Below are positions 6,869 through 14,967 of a stretch of 34,820 nucleotides of DNA, in pieces. Numbering within the stretch: position 1 is the first letter of the stretch; every line of letters begins with the position of its first letter. This DNA is from an uncultured Planctomycetota bacterium (lineage in GTDB: Bacteria; Planctomycetota; Planctomycetia; Pirellulales; Thermoguttaceae): the NCBI GenBank assembly GCA_902796885.1, contig CADBQY010000048.1, forward strand, positions 1-34,820, written 5' to 3'. Below the pieces are notes generated by a model. It was not told where the DNA came from, made no database searches, and saw only the letters and a list, made by a program, of their open reading frames with translations. The position numbers were made by a program, and so were the translations under genes.

Positions 6869-8998
6869 ATGTCCGAAGATATGAACATCGACCGAAATCA
6901 AGCTCTTTTCGACGCCGCCGCCGAAGGGAACGAGGCGCAAGTGCGGATTCTGGTAGACGAAGGAGCCGATCCGGGATACCGTACCAAGACCGGATGGAGC
7001 GTTCTGCACAACGCCGCCCGCGCCTGCGGGGTCGAGACGCTCCGATTCCTGGTCGAACGGGGCGCGCCGGCCGACCTGAGCGACAACAACGACTGGACGG
7101 TCCTCCACTGCGCCGCCGCCGCCGGACGGCTCGACTCGATCGTCTACCTGACCGACGAACTGAAACTCGACGCCGCCGCCTCCGATAAAAACGGCTGGAC
7201 GGTTCTCCACAGCGCCGCCAGCGCCGGCTCGCTCGACGCGGTCAACGCGCTGATCACGCGCGGCGCGTTCCCGCCGGTCACCGACGACGACGGCGTGACG
7301 ATCCTCCACTGCGCCGCCGGAAGCGGCAACGTCGATCTGGTGCGGTATCTCGTCGAGACGCGCAAACTCGACCCCGCCGCCGTCACCCACGACGGCGAGA
7401 CGATCCTCCACAAAGCCGTACGCGCAAGCCGCCTCGAGATGGTCCGGTATCTGCTCGACCATCTGCCGGAAGCGGGAACGGTCGACGACGTCTTCTGGAC
7501 CGCGCTCTGCCTGGGAACCGCGCAGGAGATCACCCCGCTGGACGACGACGGCAAGCCCGCCGCCGAAGGCTCGTTCGAGTCCGACACCCACTACAAGATC
7601 GTCAACTTCCTGATCTCGCGCGGCGGCGACATCAACGCGGTCGGCTCCAAAGGGAGATCGCTCCTGCACCGGGCCGTCCTGACGCGCCGTTGGAAGATCG
7701 CCCGGTTCCTGATCGAACGGGGCGCCGACCTCACCCTTCGCGACGACCTCGGACGCACCCCCCTGTTCGTCGCCGCGCGGCGCGGCAAACCGGCATTCGT
7801 CCGCCGCCTTTTGAGCCGGGGCGCCTCGATCGCCGACCGCGACACGTACGGGCAGACGATTCTGCACGCCGCCGCCAAGAGCGGACGGCTCGACGTGGTT
7901 CGCGCCGTCGTCGACCAGGGCGCCGACATCAACGCGCGCGACAGCCGCCGCCACACGCCGCTGCACTACGCCGTCAAACACGGACCCGCGCAGCTGGTTC
8001 AGTTCCTGACGGGCCGGGGCGCCGACGTCAACGCCAAAGACGTGAACGACCGCAACCCGCTGCACTACGCCGCCAACTTCAAAAAGTGGAAGAGCCTCCG
8101 CCTCCTGGCGGGTCTGGGCGCCGAACTGAACGTACGCGATCGAAACGGCGACACCCCCCTGGCGATCGTCGCCCGCGCGCGAAAATGGTCGGTGGTGAAA
8201 TACATGGTCGGGCTCGGCGCGTCGGCCGCCGCCGCCGACGCCGACGGCGTCACCGTTCTGCACGCCGCCGCCGAAACGGGGAACCTGCCGATCGTCCGCT
8301 ACCTGGTCAGCCGGGGCGCCGACGTCAACGCCAAGACGAACCGCGGCTGGACGGTCCTCCGCTGCGCCGCGGTCAGCGGCGACGTCGACCTGGTCCGCTA
8401 CCTCGTTCAGTCGGGCGCCGACCCGAACGCCGTCGACGAGAAAGGCGAGACCGCCCTCCACCGCGCGGCGCAGACGGGGAACTTCGAGCTGGTCCGCTAC
8501 CTGATCTCCAACGGCGCCGACGCCAATCTCCAAGACGACGCCGGCTGGACCCCGCTCCATCTGGCCGCCGGCCGGGGCGACCTCGATATCGTCAAGTACA
8601 TGATCGACGAACGCGGCGCGAAATCGAACGCGCGGAACAACTGGGGCCGAACCGTCCTCCATCGCGCGGCGCAGAGCGGAAGCCTGCCGCTGGTCCGCTA
8701 CCTGATCGAAAAGTGCGGGTGCAACCCGAACGCCAAAGACAACGGCGGTTGGACGGTTCTGCACAGCGCCGCCGAAAGCCGGAATCCCGAAATGATCCGC
8801 TTTCTGGTCGAACGGCAGGGGGTCGACACCTCCGCGAAAGACACCTGGGGCCGGACGCCCCTCTACGTGGCGCAGGCCGAAGAACAGGACGAAATGATCC
8901 GCCTGCTGGCCGATCCCGCCGCCGAAACCGCCGAACGCGCCCCCCAAGCCAAAACCGGCTTTTTCGCCCGTCTGTTCGGGAAGAAAAAGGACGCCTGA
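6869..8998 (+). CDS. Ankyrin-repeat protein, about 19 repeats
   Basis: This 709-residue protein is almost wholly ankyrin repeats of about 33 residues, with units typified by GWTVLHSAAxxGxLDxVRYLVxxGADxNAKD. I count about 19. They are broken once at residues 199-240 by a non-canonical segment rich in Asp/Glu that interrupts the sixth unit. Many units begin with Gly-Trp-Thr where the usual consensus is Gly-x-Thr. The protein has no signal peptide or membrane segment and ends in a short basic amphipathic tail (GFFARLFGKKKDA). Ankyrin proteins bind other proteins; the partner is unknown. The start at 6869 is preceded by GAGG (6859-6862) at good spacing. It stands alone behind its own promoter. 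A cytoplasmic scaffold is the safest reading; an exported effector is possible but unsupported. Confidence 0.93.
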   Translation: MSEDMNIDRNQALFDAAAEGNEAQVRILVDEGADPGYRTKTGWSVLHNAARACGVETLRFLVERGAPADLSDNNDWTVLHCAAAAGRLDSIVYLTDELKLDAAASDKNGWTVLHSAASAGSLDAVNALITRGAFPPVTDDDGVTILHCAAGSGNVDLVRYLVETRKLDPAAVTHDGETILHKAVRASRLEMVRYLLDHLPEAGTVDDVFWTALCLGTAQEITPLDDDGKPAAEGSFESDTHYKIVNFLISRGGDINAVGSKGRSLLHRAVLTRRWKIARFLIERGADLTLRDDLGRTPLFVAARRGKPAFVRRLLSRGASIADRDTYGQTILHAAAKSGRLDVVRAVVDQGADINARDSRRHTPLHYAVKHGPAQLVQFLTGRGADVNAKDVNDRNPLHYAANFKKWKSLRLLAGLGAELNVRDRNGDTPLAIVARARKWSVVKYMVGLGASAAAADADGVTVLHAAAETGNLPIVRYLVSRGADVNAKTNRGWTVLRCAAVSGDVDLVRYLVQSGADPNAVDEKGETALHRAAQTGNFELVRYLISNGADANLQDDAGWTPLHLAAGRGDLDIVKYMIDERGAKSNARNNWGRTVLHRAAQSGSLPLVRYLIEKCGCNPNAKDNGGWTVLHSAAESRNPEMIRFLVERQGVDTSAKDTWGRTPLYVAQAEEQDEMIRLLADPAAETAERAPQAKTGFFARLFGKKKDA

Positions 8999-9045
8999 CG
9001 CGCGCGGCACCGCGCCCGCCGAGCCGCCCTTCCGGCGCGCTCGGG

Positions 9046-9073
9046 TGGTCAAAGTCCGCGCGTCGGCTATAAT
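9046..9073 (+). promoter_or_regulatory. Promoter candidate for the two anchored secreted proteins
   Basis: A perfect -10 box TATAAT (9068-9073) stands 16 bp after TGGTCA (9046-9051), a weak -35 box. The leader to the ATG at 9152 would be about 70 nt. The 150-bp gap after the ankyrin gene shows no T-tract terminator. Confidence 0.45.
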
Positions 9074-9151
9074 GAGCGGGTCACGACGGGGAAGAAAAGG
9101 GAGCCGCGGCCCCCCGCCCGGCCCGAACCACAAAAAAACAACGCGACATCG

Positions 9152-10327
9152 ATGTACAAATCCTTCCGACTTCCGGCGGCGTCGGCCGTCCTGGCCGCTC
9201 TCCTTTCGGTCTGCGGTCTCTTCGCCGAAGAGACCGGCGCCGAACGAATCGCCCGACTGAACGCCGAACGCTTCGACTGGCTCGAAGACGTCGCCTTTTA
9301 CGCGAACTACACCTTCTCGCGCGCGGCCTTCCCCAGCGAAGAAGAAGCGCGAACGAAAGAGCTCGGCGCGGAAGACGTCGTGGCGAGCGGTTTTTTATGC
9401 AAGGCGAAGGGGAAATGCCGCGTACAGATTCTCTACCGGAACGGAACGGCCCACTCGGCGGAGCAAGGCGGAGCGAGCCGCACCGTCGATATCCTCGCCA
9501 GCGACGACTACGTCGTGACCTACACGCCGCAGCAGGGGAGCCGCCGCGTGCCGAGCGGTTCGCTGAACCGCGTCTACGATAAGGCGCTGACCACCATGAC
9601 CCACGCGCTGGCGGCCATCGACGCGCCGGTCTCGATTTTCTTTTCTCCGGTCGACGCTCTTCCGTACGAGACCCCCGCGGATCCCGATTACCGGGCCGAC
9701 GAAACGGAAGACGGGCGTCTCCGGCTCACCTTGACCGGAACCAACGCCGACGGCGAAACGAAATACGTCAAAGAGGTCGTTCTGCGCGCCGACACCCGCC
9801 CGATCACCGTCGAAGAGTCGATCGTGCGAACCTACAAGGGGGAAGACGCGAAACTCCTGACCGTCTCCGCCGTCAAGGGGTACGACTGGGAAAAGCACGG
9901 CGCTTTTTTCATCCCGGCGCGGGTCAGGTCGTATACGGGGCTGTACGACCCGTCCGCCGGGGAGATCGACCGATGGCTCGTTTCGGAATGGAAAAGTCCC
10001 GGGCTTTCGGATATCCGCTCGATACACGAAGCCTTCGTCCTCAAGCTGGATCCCGACGTGAAACTGGAAGGCCTGAACGTCTCGCCCGATCAAAACGTCA
10101 TCGATCTCGACAAGATCACCGACGCCGATCTCGATTCGGACGCGAAACCGGCGATTCCCGTTCTCGCGCCGAAAAAAAACGAGTCCGAGACGTCGGCGTT
10201 CAAATTCGCGGCGCTCGCGGCCGCGATCGCCGCGATCGCGGCGCTGATCGTCTGGGGCGGAGCGCGGCTCCGCCGAAAGGGGCGGAAACACGCGTCCCCC
10301 GCCGACGCGGAAGGAGACGGCCGATGA
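9152..10327 (+). CDS. Secreted protein with C-terminal membrane anchor, unknown function
   Basis: I do not recognise a family. The 391-residue product has an N-terminal signal peptide (residues 1 to about 25, ending GLFAEE). Then comes a largely beta-strand domain in which strands such as DGRLRLTLTG and YVKEVVLRADTRPITVEESIV resemble the curved sheets of LolA/LppX-like lipid carriers. A hydrophobic segment at about 352-371 is followed by a basic tail (RLRRKGRKH). This predicts a periplasmic domain held by one C-terminal helix with a short cytoplasmic end. The ATG at 9152 has no Shine-Dalgarno sequence, only an A-rich leader. The stop overlaps the next start (ATGA), and the next gene has the same architecture. 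The LolA-like idea is inference from strand pattern only. Confidence 0.75.
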   Translation: MYKSFRLPAASAVLAALLSVCGLFAEETGAERIARLNAERFDWLEDVAFYANYTFSRAAFPSEEEARTKELGAEDVVASGFLCKAKGKCRVQILYRNGTAHSAEQGGASRTVDILASDDYVVTYTPQQGSRRVPSGSLNRVYDKALTTMTHALAAIDAPVSIFFSPVDALPYETPADPDYRADETEDGRLRLTLTGTNADGETKYVKEVVLRADTRPITVEESIVRTYKGEDAKLLTVSAVKGYDWEKHGAFFIPARVRSYTGLYDPSAGEIDRWLVSEWKSPGLSDIRSIHEAFVLKLDPDVKLEGLNVSPDQNVIDLDKITDADLDSDAKPAIPVLAPKKNESETSAFKFAALAAAIAAIAALIVWGGARLRRKGRKHASPADAEGDGR

Positions 10328-11421
10328 ACCGCCGCGCCGCCGCGCCGACCCTTTTCCGGCGGGTCCTGCCCGCGCTTCTTTTTCTTTCCGCGCTTTGTTG
10401 CGGCGCCGCGCGGGGCGAGGCGACCGACGAGTCCCTCGCCGCGCGCCTGAAGACCGAGGCGGCCGCGTCGCTCCGCGCCCGCCGAAACGCGCCCGACGCC
10501 CTTCACCTGAAATGGTTCGTCTCGGCCGAAGACGGCGCGCGGCAATACGAGCTCTTCTCCCAGGGCGAAAACGGTCTGATCCGCTCCGAACGCGTCCCGA
10601 ACGGGGGGGACGAAGACGCGTCTCCGCAGGCGGCCTGCCGCGTCGCGACCGCCGTCTGCGCCTTCGAACTGTCGCGCGGCGCCGAGTCCGCCCCCTGGAA
10701 ACTCGAGTCATACAAAAAATTCCGCGGCGGCGCTCCCCGCGACGACGCGGCGGCGCGCGCGATCCGGGAACTCTCCCCCTATTACGTCGGGGATCTCCCG
10801 CTGGCCGAGTTCCTCGAAAGCGAGAATCTGCATATCGCGCGGGCCGAGTCGAAGACCGACCGGGGGGGCGAAACGGTCGCCGTCGATTTCGACGTCCCCG
10901 CAAGCGAGATCTTCGAAGGCGCCGCCGACGGAACGGTCGCCGGACGCGTCTCGCTCCTGCCGGCCAAAGGATGGGGAATCGCCGAACTCGCGCTTCGATA
11001 CGAAAAAGACGGGATTCCGCTCCTCGTCGAAAAGAAATTCGACTATGCCGACGGGGACGACTCGCCGCTGCCGGTCAAAACGATGGAAACGAAAACCGTC
11101 TCGAGACCGGAAAGCGATCGGAGCGAAACGCTCCGCGAAGAGCGCGTACGCTACCTGGAGTGCGACGGCGTCCGCGCGGCGCAAAAAGAGTTTTCCCTGA
11201 AATACTACGGTCTAAAGCGGCCCGATCTCCGCACGCCGCACGAAAAGCGGCTCGGCCGGTCGCTGATGGCCCTGGGGGGCGCGGTCCTCCTTTTCGGACT
11301 CGCGCGGCAATACAAAATACTTCGCCGCCGCCAAGGGGCGAAAAGGAGAAGCCGCCGCCGGTTCCGGCGGCGGGAAGACCGCGCGGCCGGGCCGGGACGG
11401 GAAGAGACGCCCCGCGTTTGA
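10324..11421 (+). CDS. Second secreted protein with C-terminal anchor and Arg-rich tail
   Basis: This 365-residue product starts at the ATG overlapping the previous stop (ATGA), with GGAAGGAG a few bases upstream. It has a signal peptide (hydrophobic core PALLFLSALCCGAA, cleavage near ARG-EA), a domain of about 270 residues with no motif I know, a membrane segment at about 310-327 and a strongly basic tail. The tail (about 328-350, e.g. KRRSRRRFRRRE) is mostly Arg/Lys and should sit in the cytoplasm. The shared layout and overlap with 9152-10327 suggest that the two proteins work together in the periplasm or are distant paralogues. The tail could bind nucleic acid or acidic lipids, but this is speculation. 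Confidence 0.75.
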   Translation: MNRRAAAPTLFRRVLPALLFLSALCCGAARGEATDESLAARLKTEAAASLRARRNAPDALHLKWFVSAEDGARQYELFSQGENGLIRSERVPNGGDEDASPQAACRVATAVCAFELSRGAESAPWKLESYKKFRGGAPRDDAAARAIRELSPYYVGDLPLAEFLESENLHIARAESKTDRGGETVAVDFDVPASEIFEGAADGTVAGRVSLLPAKGWGIAELALRYEKDGIPLLVEKKFDYADGDDSPLPVKTMETKTVSRPESDRSETLREERVRYLECDGVRAAQKEFSLKYYGLKRPDLRTPHEKRLGRSLMALGGAVLLFGLARQYKILRRRQGAKRRSRRRFRRREDRAAGPGREETPRV

Positions 11422-11422
11422 G

Positions 11423-11812
11423 CTACTCTTTCGGCGCGGCGAGGACGGCGTCGAGCAGATCGGCGGCGTAACGGACGCAGTCGGGGCAGGAACAGAGGAC
11501 TTTGCCGGTGTCGCGTCCTTTGATCTCTTTACAGAGAGACGAACCGCACTTGGCGGTAAACGCGCGATGGAGCGCGGCGGCGTCCCCCCTGACGGGACCG
11601 TCCCCCGCCTTGACCAGACCCAGAATCGTCTCGGCGCCGCAGAGCGCGCCGCACGTCCCTTCCATACATCCCATTCCGCCGCCGAACGGCGCGCCGATCT
11701 TTTTGAGAACGTCCGGCGAAAGACCGGTCAGGTCGGCGAACGCCAGAAGAACCGACTGGCAGCAGTTGTTTTTCTCACGCATCAGAGCGACGGCATTTTC
11801 ACTTCGACTCAT
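11423..11812 (-). CDS. C_GCAxxG_C_C family Cys-rich redox protein
   Basis: This 129-residue protein matches the C_GCAxxG_C_C family (TIGR01909/PF09719), common in anaerobes and often next to redox genes. It has paired Cys at 17-18 (NNCCQSVLLAF), the glycine-rich stretch FGGGMGCMEGTCGALCGA, CGSSLCKEIKG and a terminal CPDCVRYAADLL. The spacing of these Cys suggests metal or cluster binding, but the biochemical role is not established. It lies after rubredoxin on the same strand, about 100 bp away, across a terminator-like hairpin. AAGGA precedes the ATG by about 10 bases. Its stop is one base from the end of the convergent gene, leaving no room for a terminator. Confidence 0.85.
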   Translation of the reverse strand: MSRSENAVALMREKNNCCQSVLLAFADLTGLSPDVLKKIGAPFGGGMGCMEGTCGALCGAETILGLVKAGDGPVRGDAAALHRAFTAKCGSSLCKEIKGRDTGKVLCSCPDCVRYAADLLDAVLAAPKE

Positions 11813-11828
11813 CGTCGCGAATCCTTAT

Positions 11829-11873
11829 GAAAAAAATTGAGACCGCGCCGGACGAAAGAAACGCCCGGCGCGG
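11829..11873 (-). terminator. Intrinsic terminator candidate after rubredoxin
   Basis: Arms CCGCGCCGG (11843-11851) and CCGGCGCGG (11865-11873) form a 9-bp perfect stem. On the minus strand it is followed, after five bases, by a run of T (11829-11836). It would end or attenuate transcription between rubredoxin and the C_GCAxxG gene. The five-base gap makes it imperfect. On the plus strand a T-run is absent. Confidence 0.55.
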
Positions 11874-11914
11874 AAAAAAAGGGAAACGAAGAGAGAAGGC
11901 GCGGATCGAACCGC

Positions 11915-12079
11915 TTACTCTTCGATCTTGGTAAACATATCCTTGCCGACGCCGCAGATCGGGCAGACCCAATCGTCGGGCAGATCGGCAAACGAGGTGC
12001 CGGGGGCGATCCCGGAATCGGGATCCCCTTCGGCGGGATCGTAAACGTAACCGCAAGGTTCGCACTGATACTTGTCCAT
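11915..12079 (-). CDS. Rubredoxin
   Basis: This 54-residue protein is a typical rubredoxin, a small one-iron electron carrier. The iron is held by Cys6, Cys9 ([12 protein letters not shown]), Cys39 and Cys42 ([11 protein letters not shown]), with the usual spacing and the conserved [12 protein letters not shown] stretch. The ATG at 12079 is preceded by AGGAG at about 8 bases, so the longer frame upstream is not the start. It follows the flavodiiron gene by 31 bp, and rubredoxin is the known electron donor to such enzymes, so the two probably form an O2-reducing pair in the cytoplasm. Confidence 0.97.
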   Translation of the reverse strand: MDKYQCEPCGYVYDPAEGDPDSGIAPGTSFADLPDDWVCPICGVGKDMFTKIEE

Positions 12080-12110
12080 GGCAAGACTCCTGTGTTGGGG
12101 TGAGCGAGGA

Positions 12111-13313
12111 TTATTCTTTCGGCGGCGCCGCAAGAAGACTTGAAACCAACGCCGGAACCGCGGCGAAATCGTTCTCGTCCGGATTCCAGAGAGAACGGAC
12201 TTCCTCTTCGACCACGTCGAAACCCGCGCCGGCGAGAAGCTGTTTTAAGATTTTCACCGACTCGCCGCTCCAGCCGTAACAGCCGAACGCGGCGGCTTTT
12301 TTGTTTTTGAATTTGAGCTGTTTCAGGAACTCGAGCCAGCCGGCGACGCTCGAAAGGACGCTGTTGCCGACGGTGGGCGAGCCGACCGCGATCGCCTTCG
12401 ATTTGAAGACTTCGGTCATCACCTCGTTCTTGTCGGCCTTGGCGACGTTGAAGACCTTCACGACCGTGTCGGGCGACTGGCGCGAGATTTCGCCGGCGAT
12501 CGCGTGCGCGAGTTTCGCCGTCCCCTCCCACATCGTGTCGTAGGCGACCGTGACCTGGTTTTCCTGGTAGGCGTCGGCCCACTGAACGTATTTTTCGACG
12601 ATCTGCATCGGGTTCTCGCGCCAGATCGCGCCGTGCGACGGGGCGATGACGTCGAACGGAAGGTTGAGCGCGGCGATTTCGGCGAGTTTCTTTTTCAGAA
12701 TCGGCGCGAACGGATTGAGGATGTTCACGAAATATTTGAGCGCCTCTTTATAGAGGAGACACCGGTCCGCCTTGTCGTTGAAGAGTTCCTCGACCGCGAA
12801 GTGCTGGCCGAACGCGTCGTTGGCGAAAAGGATGTTCTCGCCGGTCATGTACGCCGCCATCGAGTCGGGCCAATGGAGCATCCGCATTTCGACGAAAACG
12901 AGTTTCTTTCCGCCGCCGAGCTCGAGTTCGTCCCCCGTCTTCACGACGTTGAAATTCCAGCCCCGTTTTCCGTACTGCCCTTCGAGACTCTTCACGCAGT
13001 TGGCGGTGCAGTAGATCGGCTTGTCGGGTATTTCGTCCATCAGCGCGGTGAGCGCGCCCGAATGGTCGCATTCGCCGTGATTGGCGACGATATAGTCGAT
13101 CTTGTTCAGATCGATCTCTTTTTTAAGGTTTTCGACAAAATCGAAACGATGCGGCGTCCAGACCGTGTCGATCAGAACGGTTTTCTCCTCTTCGACGAGG
13201 TAGGCGTTCTGACTCGAGCCGTTCATAATGGAATAGTCGTCGCCGTGGAACGTTTCGAGTTCCCAGTCGATGTATCCCACCCAGCTGACGTTCCCTTTCA
13301 CATGTTTTCTCAT
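12111..13313 (-). CDS. fprA: FprA-type flavodiiron protein (rubredoxin:oxygen oxidoreductase)
   Basis: This 400-residue class A flavodiiron protein reduces O2 to water (and in some members NO to N2O) using electrons from rubredoxin, protecting oxygen-sensitive enzymes. The beta-lactamase-like domain (about 1-250) keeps the diiron ligands: His79, Glu81 and Asp83 in NHGECDHSG, His147 (MLHWPDS), Asp166 (FANDAFG) and His227 (PSHGAIW). A flavodoxin-like FMN domain follows from about residue 254 ([16 protein letters not shown]) to the end. There is no extra C-terminal domain. A strong Shine-Dalgarno AAAGGAGG stands about 8 bases before the ATG. Rubredoxin follows in the same unit. Confidence 0.96.
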   Translation of the reverse strand: MRKHVKGNVSWVGYIDWELETFHGDDYSIMNGSSQNAYLVEEEKTVLIDTVWTPHRFDFVENLKKEIDLNKIDYIVANHGECDHSGALTALMDEIPDKPIYCTANCVKSLEGQYGKRGWNFNVVKTGDELELGGGKKLVFVEMRMLHWPDSMAAYMTGENILFANDAFGQHFAVEELFNDKADRCLLYKEALKYFVNILNPFAPILKKKLAEIAALNLPFDVIAPSHGAIWRENPMQIVEKYVQWADAYQENQVTVAYDTMWEGTAKLAHAIAGEISRQSPDTVVKVFNVAKADKNEVMTEVFKSKAIAVGSPTVGNSVLSSVAGWLEFLKQLKFKNKKAAAFGCYGWSGESVKILKQLLAGAGFDVVEEEVRSLWNPDENDFAAVPALVSSLLAAPPKE

Positions 13314-13386
13314 TCGGAAAACCTCCTTTATCCAGTCAATTCAAACGACGTCCGTCCGATCGCCGGCCGGACGGCCCCCGCAGGTT

Positions 13387-13395
13387 ATTCTACCA
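13387..13395 (-). promoter_or_regulatory. Extended -10 promoter candidate for fprA-rubredoxin
   Basis: TGGTAGAAT on the minus strand (13387-13395) is an extended -10 box, the same nine bases as at the rhamnosidase promoter. Position 13410-13415 gives only a poor -35 (TTTCTT). The leader of about 70 nt contains an inverted repeat CCGTCCG / CGGACGG (13352-13358 and 13368-13374), which could be an operator or leader hairpin. Confidence 0.35.
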
Positions 13396-13530
13396 CACCG
13401 CGCGGCCGAAAGAAACCGCCGCCGCGAAAAGAAAAGGCCGATTCCGAATCGCCTCCGCGGCGCCGGCCCGGCCCGCCAAAAGACGCGGGAGAAGAATCCC
13501 GCCGAAAAGATTCCCGCCGAAAGACGCGGT

Positions 13531-13935
13531 TTACCTCAGACTCGACGCGATCAGACGGCGGACTTCTTCTTTCTGCTGGCCGATCTCGACGAGGACTTTT
13601 TCGGAACGCGCGCGGAACGATTCGATCTTCTGCCTCAGCGCCGACTCGCGCGCGTCGAGTTCGGCGGCTTTCCGCGCGACGAACTCTTCGCGCCGCCGCA
13701 GATCGTCTTCCCTGCCGGTCAGCGCGTCGATCGCCTCGCGCAGTTCGTCCCAGCGCGCCGAAAGCTCCGATTCCCCCGCGGTCAGATGCTCGATCCGTTC
13801 GGCGGTCGAAATCTTCGTCTTTCGAACGATATTCTCAAAGGCCGCAATCCGCGCGTTCAGCGCGTTTTCGCGCCGATCGAGGTCGTCCTCTTCGGGCGCG
13901 GGACAGACGCGGCCGAACAAATCGTCGTCGTACAT
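13531..13935 (-). CDS. Small coiled-coil protein, unknown function
   Basis: This 134-residue protein begins MYDDDLFGRVCPAPEEDDLDRRE and is then almost entirely charged helix with heptad-like spacing (for example LRRREEFVARKAAELDARESALRQ). It is very likely a long coiled coil. There is no signal peptide or membrane segment, so it should be cytoplasmic. No family is recognised; similar short coiled-coil proteins are often tagged hypothetical. Only a weak GGGG precedes the ATG. It lies alone, 150 bp before the PyrK stop, and the gap contains a small inverted repeat ATTTTC / GAAAAT (14003-14017). Confidence 0.7.
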   Translation of the reverse strand: MYDDDLFGRVCPAPEEDDLDRRENALNARIAAFENIVRKTKISTAERIEHLTAGESELSARWDELREAIDALTGREDDLRRREEFVARKAAELDARESALRQKIESFRARSEKVLVEIGQQKEEVRRLIASSLR

Positions 13936-14084
13936 AGGCTCTTTTCCCCGTTGTCAATGCGCCGCGCGGGCGTCAAACCCGCCGCAATCGTTATTATCGG
14001 CACATTTTCACAGAAAATTTAACGGGGTACCCTTCCCCGCCGCCGGAGACGGCGGAAGCGCGGCGGAGACGCAAAAGATCGGGA

Positions 14085-14945
14085 CTAGTCCCATTTCAGG
14101 CGATAAGCGTCGAAGACGGGCCCGTCGACGCAGGTTCGGCGGTAATCGAACTTCCCGTCCTTTCCCATGTACTCGACCACGCAGCCGAAACAGAGTCCCA
14201 TCCCGCACGACATCGGCGTCTCGAGCGAGGTCCAGCAGGGGACGTTTCCCAGACTCTTCGCCGTTTCGAAGACGGCGAAGAGCATCGGACGGGGTCCGCA
14301 CGCGGCGACGAGCGCGTCTTTCGCCCCCTCGAGCCGTTCGGCTTTCAGCAGGTCGCCGACCGTCCCCTTCGCTCCCAGCGAGCCGTCGTCGGTCGCCACT
14401 TTCACGTCGACCCCCAGGGCGCGAAAATCGTCGAGGTTCGGCACGCGGCTTTTCGTCCGCGCGCCGTAGAGGAGATGCAGTTCGGGCTTCGGCTCCAGCG
14501 CGGCGTACTTCTCGGCGAGCAGATAGAACGGCGTGTAGCCGATCCCGCCGGCGGCCATGTAGATCCGGCGGGCGGCGGGTCGGTCCCCCTCTTCGATCGG
14601 CGCCCAGCCGCGTCCCAAAGGCCCCCACCACTCGAGCGGTGTTCCCGGCGCGATTTGCGAAAGGCGTTCGGTCATGTTTCCGACGACCAGATAGATCACC
14701 TGAACGCGGCCCGAAGCGCGGTCGGCGCGATAGACGGCGAACGGCCGCCCCAAAAGGGGCGAATAGAGTTCCGGCAGCCGGAGCATGACGAAGTGTCCCG
14801 GCTCGACCGCTTCGGCGAGGGCCGGCGCGGTAAACTCGACCAGCCAGGTCGACTCGGCGGCCGGACGGCTCGCGACGACCGAACCGGTCCCGGTTTTCAG
14901 ACGGGGATGTTCCCCTTCAAAGACGTTCTTGTCAGCGGCGGTCAT
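14085..14945 (-). CDS. pyrK: PyrK-like dihydroorotate dehydrogenase electron-transfer subunit
   Basis: The 286-residue protein resembles PyrK, the FAD and 2Fe-2S subunit that passes electrons from dihydroorotate dehydrogenase type 1B to NAD. A ferredoxin-reductase-like FAD domain has LLGRPFAVYRA, a nucleotide-binding segment has MAAGGIGYTPFYLL, and the C-terminal iron-sulfur motif uses Cys247, Cys252, Cys255 and Cys272 (SCGMGLCFGCVV and RRTCVDGP). I prefer the ATG at 14945, preceded by AGAGGG at about 9 bases, over the ATG at 14993, which overlaps the neighbouring gene and starts with a proline-rich stretch. No pyrD is in the window, so a role with another dehydrogenase cannot be excluded. 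It follows the acyltransferase-like gene by 22 bp. Confidence 0.87.
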   Translation of the reverse strand: MTAADKNVFEGEHPRLKTGTGSVVASRPAAESTWLVEFTAPALAEAVEPGHFVMLRLPELYSPLLGRPFAVYRADRASGRVQVIYLVVGNMTERLSQIAPGTPLEWWGPLGRGWAPIEEGDRPAARRIYMAAGGIGYTPFYLLAEKYAALEPKPELHLLYGARTKSRVPNLDDFRALGVDVKVATDDGSLGAKGTVGDLLKAERLEGAKDALVAACGPRPMLFAVFETAKSLGNVPCWTSLETPMSCGMGLCFGCVVEYMGKDGKFDYRRTCVDGPVFDAYRLKWD

Positions 14946-14967
14946 CGATAAACCCTCTTCTGGCGTA

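Noticed and set aside
6863..9133. A 756-residue open frame on the minus strand opposite the ankyrin gene
   Set aside because: It mirrors the ankyrin gene codon by codon and is Val/Gly/Asp/Gln-rich without any domain. GC-rich codon use removes stops from the opposite strand, so long antisense frames are expected.
11915..12133. Longer rubredoxin start at 12133
   Set aside because: The added residues are basic and absent from rubredoxins, and a good AGGAG precedes the ATG at 12079.
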